The notes under the pieces: model-generated
What the model was told of the DNA's origin: nothing
The model's database searches: none
Seen by the model: only the letters and a program-made list of their open reading frames with translations
NCBI GenBank assembly: GCA_020217035.1
Contig: JAIWOG010000005.1
Coordinates: 1-10,000 of the forward strand
Length of the DNA stretch: 10,000 bases
Direction: 5' to 3'
DNA from: Magnetospirillum sp.
GTDB lineage: Bacteria; Pseudomonadota; Alphaproteobacteria; Rhodospirillales; Magnetospirillaceae
Translations under genes and position numbers: made by a program
Shown: one piece after another, positions 1-6,498 of the stretch
Position numbering within the stretch: the first letter of the stretch is position 1
Layout: the number at the start of each line of letters is the position of its first letter

Positions 1-148
1 GGGCGATGACCGCCAGACCTTGATTTTCGGCCCGGGCGAACAGGCCGGTCAGACGGCCGCCGAAGCGCTTGGCCAACTCGCCCGCCGCCTTGATGCGGAT
101 GGGGTCGCGATGGCCGCCATCCAGGTGAACCAGGATGTCCTTGTACAT
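1..148 (-). CDS. Universal stress protein (UspA family), N-terminal part only
   Basis: Only the first 49 codons lie in the window; the gene continues past the left edge. The N-terminus reads MYKDILVHLDGG, then an amphipathic helix rich in Ala/Lys (IKAAGELAKRFGGRLTGLFA). This is the beta1-alpha1-beta2 start of the UspA nucleotide-binding fold, where the conserved Asp after the first strand (D10) sits near the ligand. The ATP-binding G-2x-G-9x-G(S/T) motif would be outside the window, so nucleotide binding cannot be judged. The ATG at 146-148 has an excellent AAGGAG ribosome site (155-160) six bases upstream, which overlaps the livM stop codon. That arrangement suggests co-transcription and coupled translation with the liv operon. 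Usp proteins are cytoplasmic and often accompany transporters in alphaproteobacteria; the specific role here is unknown. Confidence 0.85.
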   Translation of the reverse strand, partial: MYKDILVHLDGGHRDPIRIKAAGELAKRFGGRLTGLFARAENQGLAVIA

Positions 149-158
149 GGATGTCTCC

Positions 159-1136
159 TTAGGCCTCGATGCCGCGCTTCTTCAGGAACGGGCGCAGCAC
201 GCCGACGATGCCGGCCCGGAAGGCGAGCACGCAGATGACGAAGATGACGCCCTGGATGATGGTCACCCAAGATCCCAAGGTGGCGAAGTAGTTCTGGATG
301 GTCACCACCAGATAGGCGCCGGCGGTGGGGCCGAAAATGGTGCCGACGCCGCCCAGCAGGGTCATCAGCACCACCTCGCCGGATGCGTGCCAGTGCACGT
401 CGGTCAGCGACGCCAACTGGAACACCAGGCTTTTCACCGACCCGGCCGTGCCCGACAGCGCCGCCGAGATGATGAAGGCGATCAGCTTGTAGCGGTCCAC
501 CTGATAGCCCAGCGAGATGGCGCGGGGCTCGTTGTCGCGGATGGCCTTCAAAACCTGGCCGAAAGGCGAGTTCACCACCCTGTACAGGAAGAACAGCGCC
601 AAGGCGAAGACACCGAACACGAAGTAATACATGTTCAGGGTGTCGGACAGGTCGATCACGCCGAACAGATGGCCGCGCGGCACGCCCTGGATGCCGTCCT
701 CGCCGTGGGTGAACGGGGCCTGCAACGCCACGAAGTACATCAACTGGGCCAAGGCCAGGGTGATCATGGCGAAGTAGATGCCCTGGCGGCGGATGGCCAG
801 CCAGCCGACCACCGCACCCATGCCGGCGGCGCAGAAGGTGCCCAGAAGCACGGCGATTTCCGGGGTCAGCCCCCATTCCTTGGCGGCGTGGGCGGTGATA
901 TAGGCCGACCAGCCGAAGAACATGGCGTGCCCGAAGGACAGCAAGCCGACATAGCCCAACAGCAGGTTGAAGGCGGCGGCGAACAGGGCGAAGCACAACC
1001 CCTTCATCAGGAACACCGGATAGACGGCGAAGGGGGCGATCAGGCCCACGGCCAGCAGGATGCCGACGAAGATGGCCTGGCGCGACACGCCCTTGTTCGG
1101 ACCGGTTGCGGAAGACGTCACGGAATTGGTGGTCAT
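159..1136 (-). CDS. livM: Branched-chain amino acid-type ABC transporter permease, LivM family
   Basis: 325-residue inner-membrane permease of the hydrophobic amino acid uptake (HAAT) family; it pairs with LivH to form the channel. Visible signs are a short polar N-terminus, then many hydrophobic helices from about residue 21, and the LivM hallmark GYVGLLSFGHAMFFG at 61-75. The cytoplasmic coupling segment, about 192-215, contains FGQVLKAIRDNEPRAISLGY and would contact the ATPases LivG/LivF. The length is normal for the family. The start ATG (1134-1136) lies 4 nt after the livH stop and is preceded by AAGGGAG, so the two permeases are very probably translated together. It ends GIEA just before the universal stress gene. 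The transported substrate cannot be read from this subunit; branched-chain amino acids, amides, urea and aromatic acids are all known for the family. Confidence 0.93.
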   Translation of the reverse strand: MTTNSVTSSATGPNKGVSRQAIFVGILLAVGLIAPFAVYPVFLMKGLCFALFAAAFNLLLGYVGLLSFGHAMFFGWSAYITAHAAKEWGLTPEIAVLLGTFCAAGMGAVVGWLAIRRQGIYFAMITLALAQLMYFVALQAPFTHGEDGIQGVPRGHLFGVIDLSDTLNMYYFVFGVFALALFFLYRVVNSPFGQVLKAIRDNEPRAISLGYQVDRYKLIAFIISAALSGTAGSVKSLVFQLASLTDVHWHASGEVVLMTLLGGVGTIFGPTAGAYLVVTIQNYFATLGSWVTIIQGVIFVICVLAFRAGIVGVLRPFLKKRGIEA

Positions 1137-1140
1137 GGGT

Positions 1141-2028
1141 TCAGGCTCCCTTGCCGAACAGGCCGGCGGGCTTGATCAGCAGCACCACGACCATGACCAT
1201 GAAGATCACGGTGGAAGCCGCTTCCGGATAGATCACCTTGGTCAGGCCCTCCAACAGGCCCAGCATGAAGCCGGTGACGATGGAGCCCATGATCGAGCCC
1301 ATGCCGCCGATCACCACCACGGCGAACACCACGATGATCAGGTTCGATCCCATCAGCGGGTTGACCGAATAGATGGGGGCGGCCAGCACGCCGGCGAAAG
1401 CGGCCAAGGCGACGCCGAAACCATAGGTCAAGGTGATCATGATGGGGACGTTGATGCCCATGGCTTGCACCAGGGCCGGATTCTCGGTGGCGGCACGCAA
1501 ATACGCGCCCAGCTTGGTCTTCTCGATCAACAGCCAGGTGCCGACACACAGCACCAGCGAGGCGATCACCACCCAGGCGCGATAGATCGGCAGGTACATG
1601 AAGCCCAGGTTCCAGCCGCCGGCCAGTTCCTTGGGCACCGCGTAGGGGATGCCGGAAATGCCGTAAAGTTGGCGGAAGATGCCTTCGATGATCAGCGCCA
1701 GGCCGAAGGTCAACAGCAGGCCGTACAGGTGGTCCAGCTTGTAGAGACGCGACAGCATGGTGCGTTCCAGCACGATGCCGATTGCGGCCACCACCAGCGG
1801 TGCCAGAGCCAGGGCCACCCAGTAATTGGCGCCCATGTAGGTGAGCCCCAGCCAGGCGACGAAGGCGCCCATCATGTACTGGGCCCCGTGCGAGAAGTTG
1901 ATGATGTTCAAGAGGCCGAAGATCAACGCCAGGCCCAGACTGAGCACGGCGTAGAAGGCGCCGTTGATCAGCCCCAGCAACAACTGGCCGAAAAGGGCGG
2001 CCGTGGGAATGCCGAACAAGGTCATCAT
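1141..2028 (-). CDS. livH: Branched-chain amino acid-type ABC transporter permease, LivH family
   Basis: 295-residue integral membrane permease, the partner of LivM in a HAAT-type importer. The N-terminal block LLLGLINGAFYAVLSLGLAL followed by IFGLLNIINFSHGAQYMMGAF (about 17-55) is the standard LivH signature. The coupling loop near 173-195 (LGAYLRAATENPALVQAMGI) is the segment expected to dock on the ATPase dimer. Roughly eight hydrophobic stretches are visible and the length is typical. There are two adjacent ATGs (2026-2028 and 2023-2025), so the start is ambiguous by one codon. The ribosome site is weak (AAAGAGAC). The gene is separated from livK by an 84-nt gap holding a strong hairpin, so it is probably expressed below livK. 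Confidence 0.93.
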   Translation of the reverse strand: MMTLFGIPTAALFGQLLLGLINGAFYAVLSLGLALIFGLLNIINFSHGAQYMMGAFVAWLGLTYMGANYWVALALAPLVVAAIGIVLERTMLSRLYKLDHLYGLLLTFGLALIIEGIFRQLYGISGIPYAVPKELAGGWNLGFMYLPIYRAWVVIASLVLCVGTWLLIEKTKLGAYLRAATENPALVQAMGINVPIMITLTYGFGVALAAFAGVLAAPIYSVNPLMGSNLIIVVFAVVVIGGMGSIMGSIVTGFMLGLLEGLTKVIYPEAASTVIFMVMVVVLLIKPAGLFGKGA

Positions 2029-2069
2029 GTGGCTAGGTCTCTTTCGTGACTAAAGTGCCGGTGGCGGAA

Positions 2070-2097
2070 GGAAGGGCCGCCGGGCGGCGGCCCTTCC
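2070..2097 (-). terminator. Strong intercistronic hairpin between livK and livH (attenuator or mRNA stabiliser)
   Basis: A perfect 12-bp inverted repeat, GGAAGGGCCGCC / GGCGGCCCTTCC, encloses a 4-nt loop, 15 nt downstream of the livK stop. No run of T follows on the minus strand (the next bases are TTCCGCCACC), so it is unlikely to be a full intrinsic terminator. Hairpins at this point in binding-protein transporter operons are known to protect the upstream mRNA or cause partial termination, giving an excess of the binding protein over the permeases. Assigning that role here is inference. Confidence 0.7.
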
Positions 2098-2112
2098 GAT
2101 CGCATGCCGGTC

Positions 2113-3330
2113 TTACTTCTTGACCAGATCGCACTTGCTGTCGGCCAGCGGCTGATACGCGTCGTCGCCGGGGATGGTGCGCACGATGTTGTAATAGTCC
2201 CAAGCACCCTTGGAATCAGCGGGCTTCTTCACCTGGGCCAGGTACATGTCGTGGACCATGCGGCCGTCGGCGCGAATCTTGCCGTTGATGGCGAAGCCCG
2301 AAACGTCCTTGATCGGCAAAGCGCGCATCTGGTCGGCGACCTTCATGCCATCGTCGGTCTTGGCGGCGGCCAGGGCCTTCAGGTAGTGCATGACCGACGA
2401 ATAGGTGCCGGCATGGACCATCGAGGGCATCTTGCCGTCCATCTTGGCCGACCAACGCTTGGACCAGGCGCGGGTTTCGTCGTCACGGTTCCAGTAATAG
2501 CCGGTGGTCATCATCATGCCTTGGGCGGTTTCCAGGCCCAGCGAGTGGACGTCGGTGATGAACACCAGCATGCCGGCCAGCGACTGGCCGCCCTGGGTGA
2601 TGCCGAATTCCTTGGCTTGCTTGATGGCGTTGATGGTGTCGGCGCCGGCATTGGCCAGACCGATGATCTGGGCGCCCGAAGCCTGGGCCTGCAGCAGGAA
2701 GGACGAGAAGTCCGAGTTGGGGAACGGATGGCGCACCGCACCCTTGATCTCGCCGCCATTGGCCTTGACCACACGCTCGGTCTGGGCCTGCAAATCGTGG
2801 CCGAAGGCGTAGTCGGCGGTCAGGAAGTACCAGGACTTGCCGCCGTTCTTGACCACGGCGTTGGCGGTGCCGTTGGCGAGCGCGGCGGTGTCGTAGGTCC
2901 AGTGGAAGCCGGTGGGCGAGCACTTGGCGTTGGTCAGCGCGGTGGAGGCGGCACCCGACACCAGGTCGATCTTGCCCTTTTCCTTGGACACTTCGCGCAC
3001 GGCGATGGCGGCGGCGGTGGTCACCAGCTCGGCGATGGCGTCGACCTGTTCGGCGTCATACCACTTGCGGGCGATGGAGGACGCGATGTCGGCCTTGTTC
3101 TGGTGGTCGGCCGAGACGATTTCCACCGGCACGCCGTTGACCTTGCCGCCGAAATCTTCCACGGCCATTTGCGCGGCGACGATGGCGCCCTTGCCGGCCA
3201 GGTCCGAATAGGTGCCCGACAGATCGGTCAGCACGCCGATCTTGATCTTGCTGTCGGAATACTGGGCTTGGGCCTGGGCCGCGGTCAAAGCGGTCAGGGC
3301 GACGGCGCCGATCAAAGCTTTCTTCAACAT
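2113..3330 (-). CDS. livK: Periplasmic substrate-binding protein of a HAAT-family ABC transporter (LivK-like)
   Basis: 405-residue secreted receptor that would deliver substrate to LivHM. It has a clear Sec signal peptide: MLKKALIGAVALTALTAAQAQA, with signal peptidase I cleavage likely after an AQA at residue 20 or 22. The mature protein begins with the Peripla_BP_6 strand KIKIGVLTDLSGTYSDLAGKG; GGKSWYFLTADYAFGHDLQ is the typical hinge/second-lobe segment. Two mature cysteines (in NAKCSPTG and in DSKCDLVKK at the C-terminus) could form a disulfide. The start has an excellent GGGAGGA site. The length and the ADYAFG segment resemble subfamily members often annotated generically as branched-chain amino acid receptors, some of which bind aromatic acids or amides. 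The true ligand cannot be assigned from sequence reading alone. Confidence 0.9.
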   Translation of the reverse strand: MLKKALIGAVALTALTAAQAQAQYSDSKIKIGVLTDLSGTYSDLAGKGAIVAAQMAVEDFGGKVNGVPVEIVSADHQNKADIASSIARKWYDAEQVDAIAELVTTAAAIAVREVSKEKGKIDLVSGAASTALTNAKCSPTGFHWTYDTAALANGTANAVVKNGGKSWYFLTADYAFGHDLQAQTERVVKANGGEIKGAVRHPFPNSDFSSFLLQAQASGAQIIGLANAGADTINAIKQAKEFGITQGGQSLAGMLVFITDVHSLGLETAQGMMMTTGYYWNRDDETRAWSKRWSAKMDGKMPSMVHAGTYSSVMHYLKALAAAKTDDGMKVADQMRALPIKDVSGFAINGKIRADGRMVHDMYLAQVKKPADSKGAWDYYNIVRTIPGDDAYQPLADSKCDLVKK

Positions 3331-3382
3331 AGAATGTCCTCCCGTTGGATTTATTGGCAGACGGTTTTCTTGGTAAAGGCGG

Positions 3383-4096
3383 TCAAACGCCCAGATACCC
3401 CTTGAGCTTCGCCATGTTGCTGGTCAGCTCGGCGTTGGGGATCATGTCGATGACATGGCCGTGTTCGACCACGTAATGGCGGTCGGCGACGGTGGCGGCG
3501 AAGTGGAAGTTCTGTTCCACCAGCAAGATGGTGAAGCCCCGTTCCTTGAGCTTCCTGATGATGTCGCCGATGTGCTGGACGATGACCGGGGCCAGGCCCT
3601 CGGTGGGTTCGTCCAGCAACAGCATGGTGGCGCCGGTGCGCAGGATTCGGGCGATGGCCAGCATCTGCTGTTCGCCGCCCGACAGCTTGGTGCCCTGGCT
3701 GCCGCCGCGTTCCAGCAGGCGCGGAAACAGGTCGTAGACCTCGGCCAGCGGCAGGCCGCCAGGCTTGACGATGGGCGGCAGCACCATGTTTTCCTTGACG
3801 GTCAAGGACGAGAAGATGCCGCGTTCCTCGGGACACAACGCCACGCCAAGCCGCGCGATCTTGTTGGACGACAGGTTGATGGTCTCGACCCCTTCGAAGG
3901 TAATCGAGCCCTTGCGCTTGCCCACCATACCCATGACCGACTTCATGGTGGTGGTCTTGCCGGCGCCGTTGCGGCCCAGCAGGGTGACGACCTCGCCCTT
4001 GTGAACCTCGAAGTTCATGCCGTGCAGGATGTGGGACTCGCCGTACCAGGCCTCGAGTCCGTCGACCTTCAGCAAGGCGCTGGATTCGTTACGCAT
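3383..4096 (-). CDS. livF: ABC transporter ATP-binding protein, LivF family
   Basis: 237-residue cytoplasmic ATPase that energises the LivHM channel as a heterodimer with LivG. All nucleotide-binding motifs are visible: Walker A GRNGAGKT (41-48), signature LSGGEQQ (138-144) and Walker B MLLLDEP (158-164). The switch position reads LLVEQN, with Gln (195) where LivG has His; this is the usual LivF pattern. The CPEERGIF segment (88-95) also matches the family. The length is standard. The ATG (4094-4096) lies inside the end of livG, giving an 8-nt overlap (ATGCGTAA), which points to translational coupling. livK follows after a 52-nt gap. Confidence 0.94.
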   Translation of the reverse strand: MRNESSALLKVDGLEAWYGESHILHGMNFEVHKGEVVTLLGRNGAGKTTTMKSVMGMVGKRKGSITFEGVETINLSSNKIARLGVALCPEERGIFSSLTVKENMVLPPIVKPGGLPLAEVYDLFPRLLERGGSQGTKLSGGEQQMLAIARILRTGATMLLLDEPTEGLAPVIVQHIGDIIRKLKERGFTILLVEQNFHFAATVADRHYVVEHGHVIDMIPNAELTSNMAKLKGYLGV

Positions 4097-4853
4097 GGCT
4101 GCCCACTCCGTGTCCCATGTAAGCCTCGATCACTTCCGGATTTTGCGAGATTTCGCTGTACGGGCCTTCGGCCAGAACCTTGCCCAACTTCAACACCGTG
4201 ATGGTGTCCGACAAATCGGCGACCACCGACAGGTTGTGCTCGACCATCAGGATGGTGCGGTCCTTGGAGACGCGGCGGATCAACTCGGCGGTGCGGGCCA
4301 CGTCCTCGGTGCCCATGCCGGCCATGGGCTCGTCCAGCAACAGCATTTCCGGTTCCAGCGCCAAGGTGGTGGCGATCTCCAGGGCGCGTTTGCGGCCATA
4401 GGACAATTCGCCGGCGGGGATGTCGCGATATTCCAGCACGCCCACATCTTCCAGCAATTGCTCGGCGCGGTCGTTCAACTCGGCCAGGCTGGTGTCCGAC
4501 TTCCAGAAATGGAACGAGGTGCCCAATTTCCGCTGCAACGCCACGCGGACGTTTTCCAGGGCGGTCAGGTGACCGAACACCGCCGAGATCTGGAAGCTGC
4601 GCACCATGCCAAGCTGGGCGATGTCGGCGGGCGCCGTGTTGGTGATGTCACGACCGTTCAGCAAGATGGTGCCGCGAGACAGCGGCAGGAACTTGGTGAT
4701 CAGGTTGAAGCAGGTGGTCTTGCCGGCGCCGTTGGGGCCGATCAGCGCATGGATGGTATGGCGCTTGACCTTCAGGTTGACGTCGGAAACGGCGACGAAT
4801 CCCTTGAATTCCTTGGTCAGGTTCTTTGTCTCGACGATGTAATCGTCAGCCAT
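4089..4853 (-). CDS. livG: ABC transporter ATP-binding protein, LivG family
   Basis: 254-residue ATPase and first gene of the liv operon. Motifs: Walker A GPNGAGKT (39-46), Q-loop Gln near 88 (RSFQIS), signature in the LivG-style form LSYGRKR (150-156), Walker B MLLLDEP (170-176) and switch His in MVEHN (206). The C-terminal tail GKVLAEGPYSEISQNPEVIEAYMG is characteristic of LivG. The ATG (4851-4853) is preceded by GGGAGG at good spacing. The gene order G-F-K-H-M, with the ATPases first, differs from the enterobacterial K-H-M-G-F order. The operon diverges from the heme-copper gene pair across a 370-nt intergenic region. Confidence 0.95.
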   Translation of the reverse strand: MADDYIVETKNLTKEFKGFVAVSDVNLKVKRHTIHALIGPNGAGKTTCFNLITKFLPLSRGTILLNGRDITNTAPADIAQLGMVRSFQISAVFGHLTALENVRVALQRKLGTSFHFWKSDTSLAELNDRAEQLLEDVGVLEYRDIPAGELSYGRKRALEIATTLALEPEMLLLDEPMAGMGTEDVARTAELIRRVSKDRTILMVEHNLSVVADLSDTITVLKLGKVLAEGPYSEISQNPEVIEAYMGHGVGSHA

Positions 4854-4916
4854 GCATGCCTCCCGGTTTGGCCCGCCTGGTGTCCTGCCGTGGCTGCGGC
4901 GGGAAGCGGGGTTTGG

Positions 4917-4949
4917 GATGGGTTATGCGGTTTTCGCAGACCACCCATC
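4917..4949. repeat. Interrupted inverted repeat in the livG leader
   Basis: GATGGGT (4917-4923) pairs with ACCCATC (4943-4949), and inside it TGCG (4926-4929) pairs with CGCA (4935-4938) around a short T-rich loop. It lies between the candidate livG promoter and the livG start, so it could be a leader RNA hairpin or an operator dyad. No T-run follows on either strand, so it is not a simple terminator. Confidence 0.4.
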
Positions 4950-4960
4950 TACTTTTGTCG

Positions 4961-4992
4961 ATATTAAGGCCATGCTCGGCAGCGCTTGTCAA
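4961..4992 (-). promoter_or_regulatory. Candidate sigma-70 promoter for the liv operon
   Basis: On the minus strand a perfect -35 hexamer TTGACA (4987-4992) is followed by TTAATA at 4962-4967 (spacer 19) or TAATAT at 4961-4966 (spacer 20). The spacing is longer than the ideal 17, so this is only a candidate. It would give a leader of about 100 nt before livG. Confidence 0.4.
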
Positions 4993-5048
4993 ATGAGACT
5001 TTGAAAAAACTGCTTACAAACATTCCATTCAATTAGTAAAGAAAGGGC

Positions 5049-5067
5049 ACAATTCGTTACAATTCGT
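5049..5067. repeat. Tandem direct repeat ACAATTCGT with a 10-bp period
   Basis: ACAATTCGT occurs at 5049-5057 and again at 5059-5067, one helical turn apart, within the AT-rich divergent promoter region. Same-face repeats of this kind can be binding sites for a dimeric regulator. They are short and could be chance in an AT-rich stretch. Confidence 0.5.
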
Positions 5068-5210
5068 CATCATTGAATAAAGATTAAGTCGTCAATTCAT
5101 GTCTTTGAAGTAGAAATACATGACCTAGTGTTTCGTTTCGTATTCGTTTATGAAATCAACTCACTACCCTGGAAATCCGAAAGCATCAAGGCCATATGTT
5201 TGCTCAATAT

Positions 5211-5216
5211 GGGGAG
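5211..5216 (+). promoter_or_regulatory. Ribosome binding site that favours a TTG start for the heme-copper subunit
   Basis: GGGGAG ends 7 nt before an in-frame TTG at 5224-5226. The in-frame ATGs at 5209, 5239 and 5266 lack a comparable site at proper spacing; for 5239 the same GGGGAG is 22 nt away. Confidence 0.5.
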
Positions 5217-5223
5217 CCCTGAT

Positions 5224-6498
5224 TTGTCCGCCAAGTCCATGCACGTGCAAGAAAATCACTTCCGCATGTTGGAATTGCGGCTTTGGTTGCTGTTGGCGGT
5301 CGCTGCCCTGGCGGTGGCCGGGGGATTGGCCTTGGGTCTGGCCTTGGCGCGGACCCCCGGCATCCAGGATGTCCTGCCCTCGGGGCCGGCCTTCTTCCAC
5401 AAGGCGCTGGTCACCCATGTGGTGTTTTCTTTCCAGGTCTGGCTGCTGACCATGTTGGCGGCTCTGGCGGCCACCGGCGCCGCGCATCCTGGCTCCGGAT
5501 TGCTGGGTCTCGGCTTGGCCGCTATCGGCGTGGCGCTGATGCTGGCGGTGACCCTGGCCGGTTGGGGCGAGGCGTCGTTGAACAATTACGTGCCGGTCCT
5601 GGATCATCCGCTTTATTTCGTCGGCCTGGGGCTGGTGGGGGCCGGGGTGGCGGCGGCGCTGTGGCGGCCGGGCACCGGGCTGGCGGCCGTCGGCTGGTGT
5701 TATGGCGTGGCGCTGGCGTGTTTCGCCGTGGCCGTTTGGCGGTTGCCGGCCGAGTTGGATCCGGCCTTCCGCCTGGAACGGCTGTTCTGGGGCGGCGGCC
5801 ATGTGCTGCAATTCGTCAACACGGGCCTGGTGATGGCGGCTTGGCAAATCCTGGCCGGACATCGGCCGACACTTTTGTCGCGCTTGGCCTTTGGCCTGCT
5901 GGCTTTGGGCGCCAGCGCGGCGCTGGTGGTCGAAATCCGCTTCGACCCGCAGGGGCTGGCCTGGCGCCAGGCTTACACCGACCTTCTTTGGTACATGCTG
6001 CCGCTGCCGCCGGTGCTGCTGGCCGTCGACGTGCTGGCCGGGGCTTGGCGCCGGCTGGACTGGCATTCGCTGGCCGGCTGGGCCTTGCTGGCCTCGTGGC
6101 TGGTCTTCGCCCTGGGCGGCGGCGCTGGCTTCGCCCTGGGGGCGGGCGACACCCGCACGCCGTCGCATTACCACGCGATGATCGGCGGCGTGAACGTCGC
6201 CTTGATGGGGATGGTCTTGTGCGTGTTGCTGCCGCGTTTGCAACGTCCCGTCGCCGCGTCGCGCTTGCCGCGCTGGCAAATCGGGCTTTATGGCGGCGGC
6301 CAATTGCTGCACGCCTTGGGCTTCTATCTGGCCGGAATGGCGGGCGTCGCCCGCAAGACCGCCGGTGCCGAACAAGGGCTGGACAGCGCCTTCAAGCTGG
6401 TGTCCATGGGGGTGGTGGGGCTGGGCGCCGCCGTGGCGGTGCTGGGGGGAATCCTCTTCGTCGGCCAGGTGCTGGCCCGGCTGGTGCGCCATGATTAG
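5224..6498 (+). CDS. Heme-copper oxidase superfamily subunit I, divergent (probable non-canonical nitric oxide reductase)
   Basis: About 424 residues with 12 apparent transmembrane helices, the heme-copper catalytic core. Numbering from the TTG start: H65 (VTHVVFSFQVW, helix 2) and H317 are the expected low-spin heme ligands. H315 in SHYHAMIGG is the high-spin heme ligand, matching the HxH of helix 10. H193 in WGGGHVLQF (helix 6) is the only clear CuB/FeB histidine. Where oxygen reductases have HPEVY, this has HVLQF, so the cross-linked Tyr is absent. Aligning by eye to the TRAY...PTGVKV block of cytochrome oxidases places E237-I238 where the helix-7 His-His pair belongs. The NNYVPVLDHPLYF motif (120-132) also recalls oxidase/NOR relatives. 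It overlaps the CuA gene by 8 nt. The lost Tyr and nearby nirS favour NO reduction, but the substrate is inferred. In-frame alternative starts are GTG 5128, ATG 5209 and ATG 5239. Confidence 0.8.
   Translation: MSAKSMHVQENHFRMLELRLWLLLAVAALAVAGGLALGLALARTPGIQDVLPSGPAFFHKALVTHVVFSFQVWLLTMLAALAATGAAHPGSGLLGLGLAAIGVALMLAVTLAGWGEASLNNYVPVLDHPLYFVGLGLVGAGVAAALWRPGTGLAAVGWCYGVALACFAVAVWRLPAELDPAFRLERLFWGGGHVLQFVNTGLVMAAWQILAGHRPTLLSRLAFGLLALGASAALVVEIRFDPQGLAWRQAYTDLLWYMLPLPPVLLAVDVLAGAWRRLDWHSLAGWALLASWLVFALGGGAGFALGAGDTRTPSHYHAMIGGVNVALMGMVLCVLLPRLQRPVAASRLPRWQIGLYGGGQLLHALGFYLAGMAGVARKTAGAEQGLDSAFKLVSMGVVGLGAAVAVLGGILFVGQVLARLVRHD

Larger units (their letters stand above)
4854..5223. other. Divergent intergenic region with an AT-rich core
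   Basis: No convincing gene is present here. GC content in 4981-5160 is 59 of 180 bases (about 33 %), against well over 60 % in the flanking genes. The reading frame of the plus-strand gene stays open back to a GTG at 5128, but codon use there is AT-rich and unlike the gene body. The stretch should hold the promoters for both divergent units. I scanned the plus-strand side for TTGAY-N4-RTCAA boxes and found none with good matches. Confidence 0.7.

Noticed and set aside
135..2049. Long plus-strand open frames opposite livM and livH
   Set aside because: They are rich in His, Gln, Asp and Gly with no recognisable domain, and lie antisense to clear permease genes. High GC keeps stops rare on the opposite strand.
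2104..3405. 433-codon plus-strand open frame opposite livK
   Set aside because: Low-complexity Gly/His/Val composition, exactly antisense to a well-supported binding protein with a signal peptide.
5073..5086. Possible FNR box upstream of the heme-copper gene (TTGAATAAAGATTA)
   Set aside because: Only the left half-site resembles the consensus; the right half does not match RTCAA.
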